In this document: one piece after another, positions 1 through 8,016 of the stretch
How the letters are laid out: every line of letters begins with the position of its first letter
How positions within the stretch are numbered: position 1 is the first letter of the stretch
Assembly: GCA_963712305.1 (NCBI GenBank)
Contig: CAVQHI010000002.1
Span: 1,240,001-1,304,000, forward strand
Direction of reading: 5' to 3'
Length of the DNA: 64,000 bases
From: DATFNI01 sp963712305
Lineage (GTDB): Bacteria; Bacteroidota; Rhodothermia; Balneolales; DATFMH01
Translations under genes and position numbers: made by a program
The notes under the pieces: model-generated
What the model saw: the letters and a program-made list of their open reading frames with translations, nothing else
Database searches by the model: none
What the model was told of the DNA's origin: nothing

Positions 1-991
1 GACACTCAACGACTGGCTGCCCACGGGTGTCGGTTGGGTGATAGCAGTTCTTGCCGTTGGAACGGTTATAACAATCGTAGCTATCCTTGGATACGACCAG
101 GTGTCACATTTTGCGAATGTCGCATCTCCCTGGATGATTCTCGTCTTTTTGGCTGCAGGAGTGGCAGTCTTGCCAGAATTGGGAGTGCACTCATTATCAG
201 ATTTCTGGAGTGTTGCTAATCACAAAATATGGACGGGGGTACCGCATGCCGGACAAACAAAATTTACCTTTTGGCATGTGATGTTCTTTGCCTGGTTCAC
301 AAACCTGGCCATGAATGCCGGAATGTCGGATATGTCCATTCTGCGATACGCTGAAGAATGGTATCACGGTTTCTCACCCGGTCCGGGTATCTTCCTGGGA
401 CACGTAATGGCCTGGATGGCCTCGGGTATCATGACCGCTGCGGCAGTAGGTGCTATTGCTCCCGGCATCATTGCCTATCACAGCGCCGGAGTGGCAGGTG
501 CCATTTGTGTGATCATCGCCGGCTGGACAACTGCTAATCCAACGATCTACAGGGCTGGACTGGCGTTCCAATCGGTGACACCGAACTGGAAGCGCTGGAA
601 GGTGACGCTATTCACAGGACTTGTAACGACGATAGCAGCATTATTCCCGGCATTGGTGATGAAGCTTCTCGATTTTGTTGCCTTGTATGGTCTGATACTG
701 ATGCCGATGGGCGTTGTTATTCTGCTGGATGTCTTCCTCTTTCCAAAACTCGGACTCAAAAGCAATCTTGCAGAATTGGTAAATATGAAATTCAACTGGG
801 CTGCGGGCCTTACATGGTTTGTCACGCTGACTATCTGCCTGTTTTTAAATTTTTGGGGTGGTGTGGAAATATTTTTCCTAAGCCTGCCGGGATGGTTTAT
901 CGCAGCAATTCTTTATATCGGATTGAGCTACGTATTTCAGAAAAAATTTAAGGGCACTGAAGAAACGGTGGCCCAAACAGCAATCAGCTGA
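1..991 (+). CDS. NCS1-type (cytosine/purine-like) permease, 5' truncated by window
   Basis: The reading frame is open from base 2, so the gene begins outside the window; the GTG at 38 is an internal codon, not a demonstrated start. The visible ~330 residues are strongly hydrophobic with about eight to nine membrane segments. The stretch AGWTTANPTIYRAGLAFQ near residue 165 resembles the conserved core of nucleobase:cation symporter-1 proteins. It is 61 bases upstream of the rhamnulose-phosphate aldolase gene and co-directional with the rhamnose genes, so I infer that it imports L-rhamnose or a related compound rather than a nucleobase. The family assignment is from recognised sequence pattern; the substrate is inference from context only. 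Confidence 0.8.
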   Translation, partial: TLNDWLPTGVGWVIAVLAVGTVITIVAILGYDQVSHFANVASPWMILVFLAAGVAVLPELGVHSLSDFWSVANHKIWTGVPHAGQTKFTFWHVMFFAWFTNLAMNAGMSDMSILRYAEEWYHGFSPGPGIFLGHVMAWMASGIMTAAAVGAIAPGIIAYHSAGVAGAICVIIAGWTTANPTIYRAGLAFQSVTPNWKRWKVTLFTGLVTTIAALFPALVMKLLDFVALYGLILMPMGVVILLDVFLFPKLGLKSNLAELVNMKFNWAAGLTWFVTLTICLFLNFWGGVEIFFLSLPGWFIAAILYIGLSYVFQKKFKGTEETVAQTAIS

Positions 992-1052
992 AATCAATGG
1001 AAAAGAACCAACAGACAAGTTTATTAATTATTAAAACTGAAGATAGATCGCT

Positions 1053-3230
1053 ATGTATTTTAGAAAAGTAGACAGTAAATGGGACGACGATAAAGCAAAG
1101 GGGCTTGATCTGCAGGATCGGTTGGTGTACAGATCAAATCTGATTGGTAGTGATTCCTACATTAATAATACTGGCGGTGGAAATACGTCCAGTAAAATCG
1201 TAGAAAAGGATCCTGTAACAAATGAAGAAGTTGAAGTCCTTTGGGTGAAGGGATCCGGTGGCGATCTCAGAACGGCAAAGAGGCCAAATTTTGCGTCTCT
1301 TTACCAAGAGAAGCTTATTAAACTCAAGGATGTATACGATGGGTTTGAGCAAAAGGGCCCAAAGACACCTGCTGAGGATAAGATGGTGAGCTATTATCCA
1401 CACTGCACCTTCAATCTGAATCCGAGAGCTCCATCGATCGACACACCGCTTCACAGTTTCATTCCATATAAATATGTTGATCACACTCACCCTGTGCCCT
1501 GCATCGCCATTGCGACGGCGGATAACGGGAAAGAGTTGACGAAAAAAATTTACGGCGACGAAGTAGTATGGGTAGATTGGCTGCGTCCGGGGTTTGAGCT
1601 TGGTTTGGAACTACAGGAAGCGGTCAAAAACAACCCGGGGATTCGTGGAATTATCCTTGGGGGTCATGGCCTGATTAACTGGGCGAATGATGACAAGGAA
1701 TGTTACCTGACCAGTCTCGAACTGATCAACAGGGCAGCTGAATATCTTGCAAAGCATGAAAAAGGCGATGACACTTTCGGAGGCGCCCAATATCAGTCTC
1801 TGCCGCAGGAAAAAAGAGATGAGGTCCTTTTCGATATCATGCCGTTTATACGCGGTCAAATTAGCCAGGACAAGCGCCTGATCGGTACCGTGCAGTATGA
1901 TGATACCGTTCTGCAGTTCATCAATTCAAACGATGCTGAACGACTGGCGGAATTAGGAACATCATGTCCCGATCACTTCCTTCGTACCAAGATCAAACCG
2001 TTGTATGTTGATTGGAATCCGCAAAAAAACTCTGTAGATGTCCTGAAAGAACGGATAACCTCCGGTCTGGACCAATATCGTAAAGATTACCAGGCGTATT
2101 ATGAAAATCATAAAAGGGAAGATTCGCCTGCAATCAGAAATCCGAACCCGTCAGTTATTCTTGTTCCGGGTATCGGAATGATTACGTGGGGAAAGAATAA
2201 AAGTGAATCGCGCGTCACTGCTGAATTCTACAACGCAGCAATTGGTGTCATGCGCGGGGCTGAGTCTGTTGGAAAATACACTGCTCTGCCAAAGCAAGAG
2301 GCATTCGATATTGAGTACTGGGCTTTGGAAGAAGCCAAACTGAGGAGAATGCCACCTGAAAAAGAACTTTCCCGAAAGATCGTAGCCGTATTTGGTGCAG
2401 GCAGTGGCATCGGTAAAGCTGCAGTACCCCGTTTTGTTAAAGAAGGGGCTACTGTCGTGGCTGTGGATCTGAATGAAGACGCCGCCAAAGAAACCGCAGA
2501 TGAAGTGCTTGGTCAAGTTGGAATGGGTATTGGCGTAGCCGGTTCAGGCCTCAGCGGATCCGGTGATATCATTGGCATGGGTTGCGATATAACCAGCAGA
2601 GACTCAATTAAAAAGGCACTCAGTAAAATCGTGCTTGCCTATGGCGGACTCGATAATATCGTTGTAACCGCTGGTATCTATGCGACTCCCGGTGGTAACG
2701 GCAAAGTAAAAGATGATGACTGGGACAAGAGTTTTTCCGTAAATGTTAAGGGAAGTTACCTGATAGCGGATGAAACCAAAGTGCTATGGCAAAAGCAAAA
2801 TCTCAGCGGAAGCATGGTGATAACTACCAGTGTGAATGGTGTTGTTGCCAAGAAGGGAAGCCTGGCTTATGATACCAGTAAGGCAGCAGCCAATCATCTG
2901 ATTCGTGAAATGGCGATCGAACATGCACCCCTGATTAGAATAAACGGCGTTGCACCGGCTACCGTCGTAGAGGGAAGCGGCATGTTTCCACGCGATCGTG
3001 TAATCGCCTCATTGACGAAATATGGCATTAATTTCAAGGACGATGATGATACGGAAACACTTCGTGACCATCTGATGGAATTCTACGCGAGCCGAACCCT
3101 TACCAATCGTCCCATAACCCTGGAGCAGCAGGTTGAAGCATTGTACCTGTTGTTAAGTTCACGACTGGAGAATACCACCGGTCATATCATACCGGTCGAC
3201 GGTGGAATAATTGAAGCCTTCATGAGATGA
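1053..3230 (+). CDS. rhaEW: Bifunctional rhamnulose-1-phosphate aldolase / L-lactaldehyde dehydrogenase
   Basis: A 725-residue fusion. The N-terminal ~420 residues are a class II aldolase/adducin domain (metal-site sequence YVDHTHP near residue 138 and GGHGLINW near 203). The C-terminal ~280 residues are a short-chain dehydrogenase, with nucleotide-binding GAGSGIGKA near residue 447, the active-site pair YDTSK, and a terminal VDGG. The family (known from Bacillus RhaEW/YuxG) cleaves L-rhamnulose-1-phosphate to dihydroxyacetone phosphate and L-lactaldehyde, and oxidises the latter to L-lactate in the cytoplasm. It is followed by a small membrane protein, the isomerase and a kinase, which completes a rhamnose pathway. 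Length and both catalytic signatures look intact. Confidence 0.93.
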   Translation: MYFRKVDSKWDDDKAKGLDLQDRLVYRSNLIGSDSYINNTGGGNTSSKIVEKDPVTNEEVEVLWVKGSGGDLRTAKRPNFASLYQEKLIKLKDVYDGFEQKGPKTPAEDKMVSYYPHCTFNLNPRAPSIDTPLHSFIPYKYVDHTHPVPCIAIATADNGKELTKKIYGDEVVWVDWLRPGFELGLELQEAVKNNPGIRGIILGGHGLINWANDDKECYLTSLELINRAAEYLAKHEKGDDTFGGAQYQSLPQEKRDEVLFDIMPFIRGQISQDKRLIGTVQYDDTVLQFINSNDAERLAELGTSCPDHFLRTKIKPLYVDWNPQKNSVDVLKERITSGLDQYRKDYQAYYENHKREDSPAIRNPNPSVILVPGIGMITWGKNKSESRVTAEFYNAAIGVMRGAESVGKYTALPKQEAFDIEYWALEEAKLRRMPPEKELSRKIVAVFGAGSGIGKAAVPRFVKEGATVVAVDLNEDAAKETADEVLGQVGMGIGVAGSGLSGSGDIIGMGCDITSRDSIKKALSKIVLAYGGLDNIVVTAGIYATPGGNGKVKDDDWDKSFSVNVKGSYLIADETKVLWQKQNLSGSMVITTSVNGVVAKKGSLAYDTSKAAANHLIREMAIEHAPLIRINGVAPATVVEGSGMFPRDRVIASLTKYGINFKDDDDTETLRDHLMEFYASRTLTNRPITLEQQVEALYLLLSSRLENTTGHIIPVDGGIIEAFMR

Positions 3231-3301
3231 CTCATGGGGGCTTCAACCCCTTGCCTCATTCAGTTAAATACGGTTACTTAACAGATAACAGACCAAATAT
3301 T

Positions 3302-3514
3302 ATGAAATCACCACTTCGGACATTATATATTATTTTATCGATGATCGGTCTGGGTCTAACCGTTATACCATCATTTTTGGTGTTTAACGGGGTGATCTCG
3401 TTGCATACCCACAAGCAACTCATGTTTGCGGGAACCGTGTTGTGGTTCATTACCGCTCCATTTTGGGTTGGCAAAAAGAATAAAGATCAATCAACAGTTA
3501 CTGATAATCAATAA
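3302..3514 (+). CDS. Small two-span membrane protein in the rhamnose cluster
   Basis: A 70-residue protein if started at the ATG at 3302. The frame is open further upstream (to 3227), but the extra 25 residues are polar, overlap the aldolase gene's stop codon and do not look like protein-coding extension. Two hydrophobic segments are visible (about residues 8-27 and 40-58), ending in a lysine-rich tail. I do not recognise a named family. Its position between aldolase and isomerase genes, downstream of a permease, suggests an accessory role in transport or an unrelated small envelope protein. Function unknown. Confidence 0.6.
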   Translation: MKSPLRTLYIILSMIGLGLTVIPSFLVFNGVISLHTHKQLMFAGTVLWFITAPFWVGKKNKDQSTVTDNQ

Positions 3515-3620
3515 TTAGCTATCAGAAATTATAAAGAAGTCCGGGGTTTTGGTGAAACGCATGAATTAGTTGATACTGTTCATCTCTCAAGACCCATGAC
3601 TCAAGACTATAAGTTAAGCG

Positions 3621-4904
3621 ATGAAACTTGAACAACAGCAGATTGCAGATCAGAACAAATCTTTAGGACAAAGTCATAAAGAAGAATTTTCAATCCTTTC
3701 CAACAAACTGATCGGGAAGGGCTTCGATGTCGAAGAGATCATTACAAAAATAAACGAGTTACAAATAGCGATACCGAGTTGGGCCCTTGGTTCGGGTGGG
3801 ACACGGTTTGCCCGATTCCCAACTGGTGGAGAACCCGGCAACCTGGATGAGAAGATCGAAGATGTCGGTCTGTTGCATGCACTGTCTGCATCATGCGACT
3901 CCATTTCATTGCATATACCCTGGGATATTCCAGACGACAATGAGCGTGTAAGGGAGTTAGCCCGTTCATACGGACTGGAGTTTGATGCTGTTAATTCAAA
4001 CACTTTCCAGGATCAAAAGGACCAGGAATACTCATACAAATATGGTTCTCTTTCGCATACGGATCGGAATGTGAGAAAGCAGGCGATTGAGCATAACAAG
4101 GAAGTTATCGATTATGGTGTAGCGCTTGGCTCGAAGGCTTTGACTGTCTGGCTCGCCGACGGGGCTTGTTTTCCCGGACAGAGTCACTTTAAAAGGGCTT
4201 TTCAGCGGACCCTGGAATCGCTTCACGAGATTTATGATCATCTGCCGTCTGATTGGAAGGTGTATATCGAATACAAACCGTACGAACCCAATTTTTACTC
4301 AACGGTTATACAGGACTGGGGTACATCTTTTCTTCTTGCAAACAAGCTGGGCGAAAAAGCCTACACACTGGTCGATTTGGGACATCATCTCCCAAATACA
4401 AATATCGAGCAGATTGTCGCCACCTTGTTGATGGAAGGGAAGTTGGGTGGATTTCATTTTAACGATTCGAAATACGGTGATGACGATTTAACGGTAGGGG
4501 CTATCAAGCCTTTCCAGTTGTTCCTGATTTTCAATGAGCTCGTGGATGGAATGGAATCGCCTGATTCGAAGAATCCACCGTTGGCCTGGATGATCGATGC
4601 CAGTCATAATGTGAAAGACCCGCTGGAAGATCTGTTGCAGTCGGTTGAGTCTATTAATATCGCCTATACCCAGGCTCTGTTGGTCGACCGGAAGGAGCTT
4701 CGTGCTCATCAGGAATCGAACGATGTGGTAAGGGCTCAGGATTTGCTTCAGGATGTTTACCGTACAGATGTGAGACCCTTGGTTCGGGAAGCCAGAAGAA
4801 GGGCTGGTGGAGCACTAAATCCAATCGATGCCTATCGTTCATTTGATTGCAGGAAACATCTGATAGAGATACGTGGTATCCATACTGTAGCCACCGGTTT
4901 ATAA
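3621..4904 (+). CDS. rhaI: L-rhamnose isomerase, RhaI type
   Basis: 427 residues, TIM-barrel sugar isomerase of the RhaI group (Pseudomonas/rhizobial/Gram-positive type, not the E. coli RhaA type). Visible features include IPSWALGSGGTRFARFP at residues 50-66, SISLHIPWD, the metal-ligand region YIEYKPYEPNFY, and VDLGHH followed by GGFHFNDSKYGDDD. It interconverts L-rhamnose and L-rhamnulose in the cytoplasm and feeds the FGGY kinase encoded next. The start at 3621 gives the usual N-terminus and length for the family. Confidence 0.92.
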   Translation: MKLEQQQIADQNKSLGQSHKEEFSILSNKLIGKGFDVEEIITKINELQIAIPSWALGSGGTRFARFPTGGEPGNLDEKIEDVGLLHALSASCDSISLHIPWDIPDDNERVRELARSYGLEFDAVNSNTFQDQKDQEYSYKYGSLSHTDRNVRKQAIEHNKEVIDYGVALGSKALTVWLADGACFPGQSHFKRAFQRTLESLHEIYDHLPSDWKVYIEYKPYEPNFYSTVIQDWGTSFLLANKLGEKAYTLVDLGHHLPNTNIEQIVATLLMEGKLGGFHFNDSKYGDDDLTVGAIKPFQLFLIFNELVDGMESPDSKNPPLAWMIDASHNVKDPLEDLLQSVESINIAYTQALLVDRKELRAHQESNDVVRAQDLLQDVYRTDVRPLVREARRRAGGALNPIDAYRSFDCRKHLIEIRGIHTVATGL

Positions 4905-5049
4905 TTCGGGAATGTGGCGATAGGGAAATAAGGGAATAGGGGTGTAGTTACAAATCCACACCACCGGTCACCCTATTTCCTTAGTACGTATATCCTTATA
5001 CCCTGAACCGTTTCACATTAATTTATGATTGCAGCCTATTAAAATTAGT

Positions 5050-6471
5050 ATGTCAAGTAACACTGTACCCGTAACGGCCATCTTCGATATTGGGAAGACA
5101 AACAAGAAATTCCTGCTGTTCGACGAGTCGTATAATGTGATTCATCGAAGCCAGGCTGCTATTCCATTAACTGTTGATGACGATGGAGATTCATGTGACG
5201 ATTTACAAGTGGTAATCGACTGGATGTATGAGACCTTTGAAAGGATTATTGATGATGAGCGTTTTACGATCAAAGCAGTGAATTTCACTACCTATGGAGC
5301 CAGCTTGGTACACCTCGACGATGACGGAAACGTAGTCACTCCACTCTATGATTATCTGAAGGCTTATCCAGAAGATTTGATAAAAGAATTTTATGCAAAG
5401 TATGGAGGGAAAGAAGCTTTTTCATTAGCCACGGCCTCCCCATCACTTGGAATGTTGAATTCGGGGCTCCAATTATATTGGCTCAAAAATGAAAAACCGG
5501 ATGCCTTTAAAAAGATTACCCACTCACTTCACCTCCCACAATTTGCAAGTTATCTGTTTACAAAATATCTCTGTTCGGAATTAACAAGCATTGGCTGCCA
5601 CACCGCATTGTGGGACTTCAGAGATGGTACATATCACAAATGGGTAAGGCAGGAGGGAATTGAGCCATTATTACCGCCTATAGTTTCTGCAACAGAACAC
5701 AGGTCAATCAACTATAAAGGCAATGATATTGTTTCCGGTGTCGGGGTACACGACAGTTCCGCCTCGCTGGCACCTTACCTGATGGCACTGGATGAACCGT
5801 TTCTGCTCGTTTCAACCGGTACTTGGAGCATCACGCTGAATCCATTTAACAAAGCACTTTTGAGTAATGAAGAGCTGGACAGGGATTGTCTGAATTTTAT
5901 GAACGTTTACGGGGAACAAGTGAGAGCATCACGGTTTCTGCTTGGTAAAGAATATGAGCACCAGAAAGAGAGACTGAAGAAACAATTTGGTGTCTCATCA
6001 TATGAACAGGATCTCTCCCCCGATGTGTCATTAATAGAAAAAGTGATTGAAGGTGTGAACAAAAGCAAGCTGATTCTTGAGACGGTTGGCGGTTCAGGGC
6101 CCTATCCACAAGCTTCTGAAGCTACCTGGGATATTAACGCTTTCGACTCCTATGAAGAAGCATATCATCAACTGATGATAGATCTCGTCAGCATACAGGC
6201 AGATTCTATCAAATTAACCATGGACGGTAAAGATATCCGCAAGATTATTGTAACGGGAGGATTCAGCAATAATCGCATGTTTATGCAGCTGCTGGCTTCC
6301 ATGTTTCCCGACAAACACGTGTACACGGCGAACCTGTCCGATTCAACAGCTTTGGGTGCGGCCCTTCTAATGAAAGACGCGAAAGAGATTAATCCTAACG
6401 ATTTTCTGGAGCTTAAGAAAACCAATCCACTAGCTAATACTCGTTTAGCTGATTATGAATGGCATGATTAG
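5050..6471 (+). CDS. FGGY-family carbohydrate kinase, probable rhamnulokinase
   Basis: 473 residues from the ATG at 5050; a TTG seven codons upstream is possible but less likely. The N-terminal phosphate-binding motif FDIGKTNKKFLLFD, the mid-protein GVGVHDSSASLAPYL and STGTWSI segments, and the C-terminal VTGGFSNNRMFMQLLA are typical of the FGGY fold (two actin-like domains). It would phosphorylate L-rhamnulose at C1 to make the substrate of the aldolase encoded upstream. FGGY members also act on fuculose or xylulose; the choice of rhamnulose rests on the isomerase and aldolase neighbours. It is the last gene of the rhamnose group and converges with the SorC-type regulator on the other strand. 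Confidence 0.85.
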   Translation: MSSNTVPVTAIFDIGKTNKKFLLFDESYNVIHRSQAAIPLTVDDDGDSCDDLQVVIDWMYETFERIIDDERFTIKAVNFTTYGASLVHLDDDGNVVTPLYDYLKAYPEDLIKEFYAKYGGKEAFSLATASPSLGMLNSGLQLYWLKNEKPDAFKKITHSLHLPQFASYLFTKYLCSELTSIGCHTALWDFRDGTYHKWVRQEGIEPLLPPIVSATEHRSINYKGNDIVSGVGVHDSSASLAPYLMALDEPFLLVSTGTWSITLNPFNKALLSNEELDRDCLNFMNVYGEQVRASRFLLGKEYEHQKERLKKQFGVSSYEQDLSPDVSLIEKVIEGVNKSKLILETVGGSGPYPQASEATWDINAFDSYEEAYHQLMIDLVSIQADSIKLTMDGKDIRKIIVTGGFSNNRMFMQLLASMFPDKHVYTANLSDSTALGAALLMKDAKEINPNDFLELKKTNPLANTRLADYEWHD

Positions 6472-6521
6472 GCGGAAAGTATCCGACGTTAAGTTGTTAA
6501 CCTATTTTAGACTAACGACAT

Positions 6522-7490
6522 TTACTTCTTCACAAGAGTGCTCGCTGTAATGATATCTGTGATAAGCACATCAATATAACCACCACGCAATGCTCCTTTA
6601 ATCGCTTCAATCTTACTCTTACCGCCTGCGATAGCAACAACGTTCTTTATGTTTTTAAGTTGGTTCAGATCAATCCCGATTAACCGTTCTTCTAATGTGG
6701 TCTTCACAGGTTTACCATTCTTATCGAAAAAGCGCAGGCTAATGTCTCCAACCGCTTTATTCTCTAATAGTTTGTCTCTCGTCTCAGGATCGACCAATCC
6801 GTTTTCAGTTTCAAGAACCGGATTCGTTGAGAGCGAACCAATACCAATAAAAGCTTTTGTAACTTTCGGGAAAAGATCATAGGCACTTTTCACCTGGTTA
6901 TCTGACAGGAGAGCTTTCCGGGACTCGGGATTACTCGCTATCCCGGGTGCCGGTAACAAGGTAAGACTGCCATAAAATAAATGTGCAACGCGCCGCGACA
7001 GATCGGCAGCATGCGCCTTTGCTTCAGGAGGTCCGACGCCGCCGAGTAGTTGTACAATGTGCAGATCTTCAATCTGCTGAGGTCGAATGGATTCTACCAT
7101 TTCCTGAAGAGTCGTTCCCCAGGTAACACCTAAGACATCACCTTTAGTAATGATCCGTTGCAAGTAGCTTGCAGCTTCAGCACCCATTTGACGCTTCAAA
7201 AAAGGACTCTCTTCGGAATATGAATCTGAATCAATGTCAACGATTACAACCTCTTTCAGATGATATTTTTCTTCAAGCTTGACTTCAAGGTTTACGTAGT
7301 TTTTATCTGAATAATTTACAGTGATTCTAACTACGCCTCGTTCCCGTGCTTCCTTGAGCAGGCGTGAAACTTTGGGACGAGACAAACTTAATTTATTTGC
7401 GATCTCCAGTTGACTGTAATTCTGATGGTAGTAAAGAGAAGCAACCTTGCTGAGCAGGCGAAAATCAATAGCATTAATCGTTCGAGGCAT
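6522..7490 (-). CDS. SorC/DeoR-type sugar-responsive transcription regulator
   Basis: 322 residues. The N-terminal helix-turn-helix (about residues 15-45, with QLEIANKLSLSRPKVSRLLKEA) is followed by a SorC-type phosphosugar-binding domain recognisable from GVTWGTTLQEMV, QLLGGVG and IGIGSLS, and a C-terminal AGGKSKIEAIKGALRGGYIDVLITD segment, which is the usual effector-domain ending. Family members are tetrameric regulators that release DNA when a phosphorylated sugar binds. It is transcribed toward the rhamnose genes and away from the GH13 gene; inverted repeats at 7877-7894 and 7934-7949 in the shared upstream region are candidate binding sites. The regulated pathway is inference: rhamnose is the nearest candidate. 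Confidence 0.88.
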   Translation of the reverse strand: MPRTINAIDFRLLSKVASLYYHQNYSQLEIANKLSLSRPKVSRLLKEARERGVVRITVNYSDKNYVNLEVKLEEKYHLKEVVIVDIDSDSYSEESPFLKRQMGAEAASYLQRIITKGDVLGVTWGTTLQEMVESIRPQQIEDLHIVQLLGGVGPPEAKAHAADLSRRVAHLFYGSLTLLPAPGIASNPESRKALLSDNQVKSAYDLFPKVTKAFIGIGSLSTNPVLETENGLVDPETRDKLLENKAVGDISLRFFDKNGKPVKTTLEERLIGIDLNQLKNIKNVVAIAGGKSKIEAIKGALRGGYIDVLITDIITASTLVKK

Positions 7491-7876
7491 TAATCCGCTC
7501 TTACCTAATTATTTAATGTAATTAAAGTTCATCAGTGGAAAGTTATTTTCGTATACATTCCAGGTAGCCTGCTCATCGCATCATAAATAAAAGTAATTCC
7601 GTTAATTTCCACAAAAGGATTAACCAACTCCTTATGTAAGCAAATAAGAGTACGCCCCAAATAGACGAAACAACTCAACAAATCGACAGAGAAATAATAC
7701 GTTATAATTGGCTATTTGACAATTATATTCATGCCATCTGAGTCCTTTTTTTTAACTATTATGTACAGGGATATTTGGTACTTACAACCAAATGAATAAG
7801 ATAAAGAATTCAGATGTCTTCTTGTTATTTTTTTATAGACCTTGTCAAAGGATCTGCAAAAAGAAGATGAGAGTAA

Positions 7877-7894
7877 TTTGATGATTACATCAAA
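7877..7894. promoter_or_regulatory. Inverted repeat TTTGATG-ATTA-CATCAAA, candidate operator
   Basis: Perfect 7-bp arms around a 4-bp centre, in the divergent region between the SorC-type regulator and the GH13 gene, about 120 bp before the GH13 start. The size and symmetry fit an operator; assignment to the SorC-type protein is inference. Confidence 0.45.
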
Positions 7895-7933
7895 AAAGTG
7901 AATGATGAAGAGTTACTAATAACGTTGATCTTT

Positions 7934-7949
7934 TACTCATTTGTGAGTA
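7934..7949. promoter_or_regulatory. Inverted repeat TACTCA-TTTG-TGAGTA, candidate operator
   Basis: Perfect 6-bp arms around TTTG, 68 bp before the GH13 start and 40 bp from the first inverted repeat. It could be a second operator or chance symmetry; the arms differ from those at 7877. Confidence 0.3.
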
Positions 7950-8016
7950 GCGTTTCTTCATATTTGACACTCTATATAGTATCGCGCGCCTTTCATTTAA
8001 CAACCAGGGTATATGT

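Larger units (their letters stand above)
7491..8016. other. 526-bp divergent intergenic region between SorC regulator and GH13 gene
   Basis: No coding frame is supported here. The stretch is AT-rich and carries two perfect inverted repeats (7877-7894, 7934-7949) listed separately. A TTGACA sequence at about 7965 is present, but no convincing downstream -10 element at normal spacing was found. It must hold the promoters of both flanking genes. Confidence 0.6.

Noticed and set aside
4905..5028. GGAAATA...GGGTG / CACCCTATTTCC sequence between rhaI and the FGGY kinase as a terminator
   Set aside because: The arms are interrupted by repeats of the same G-rich phrase and no T-run follows; a terminator between isomerase and kinase genes of one pathway is not well supported.
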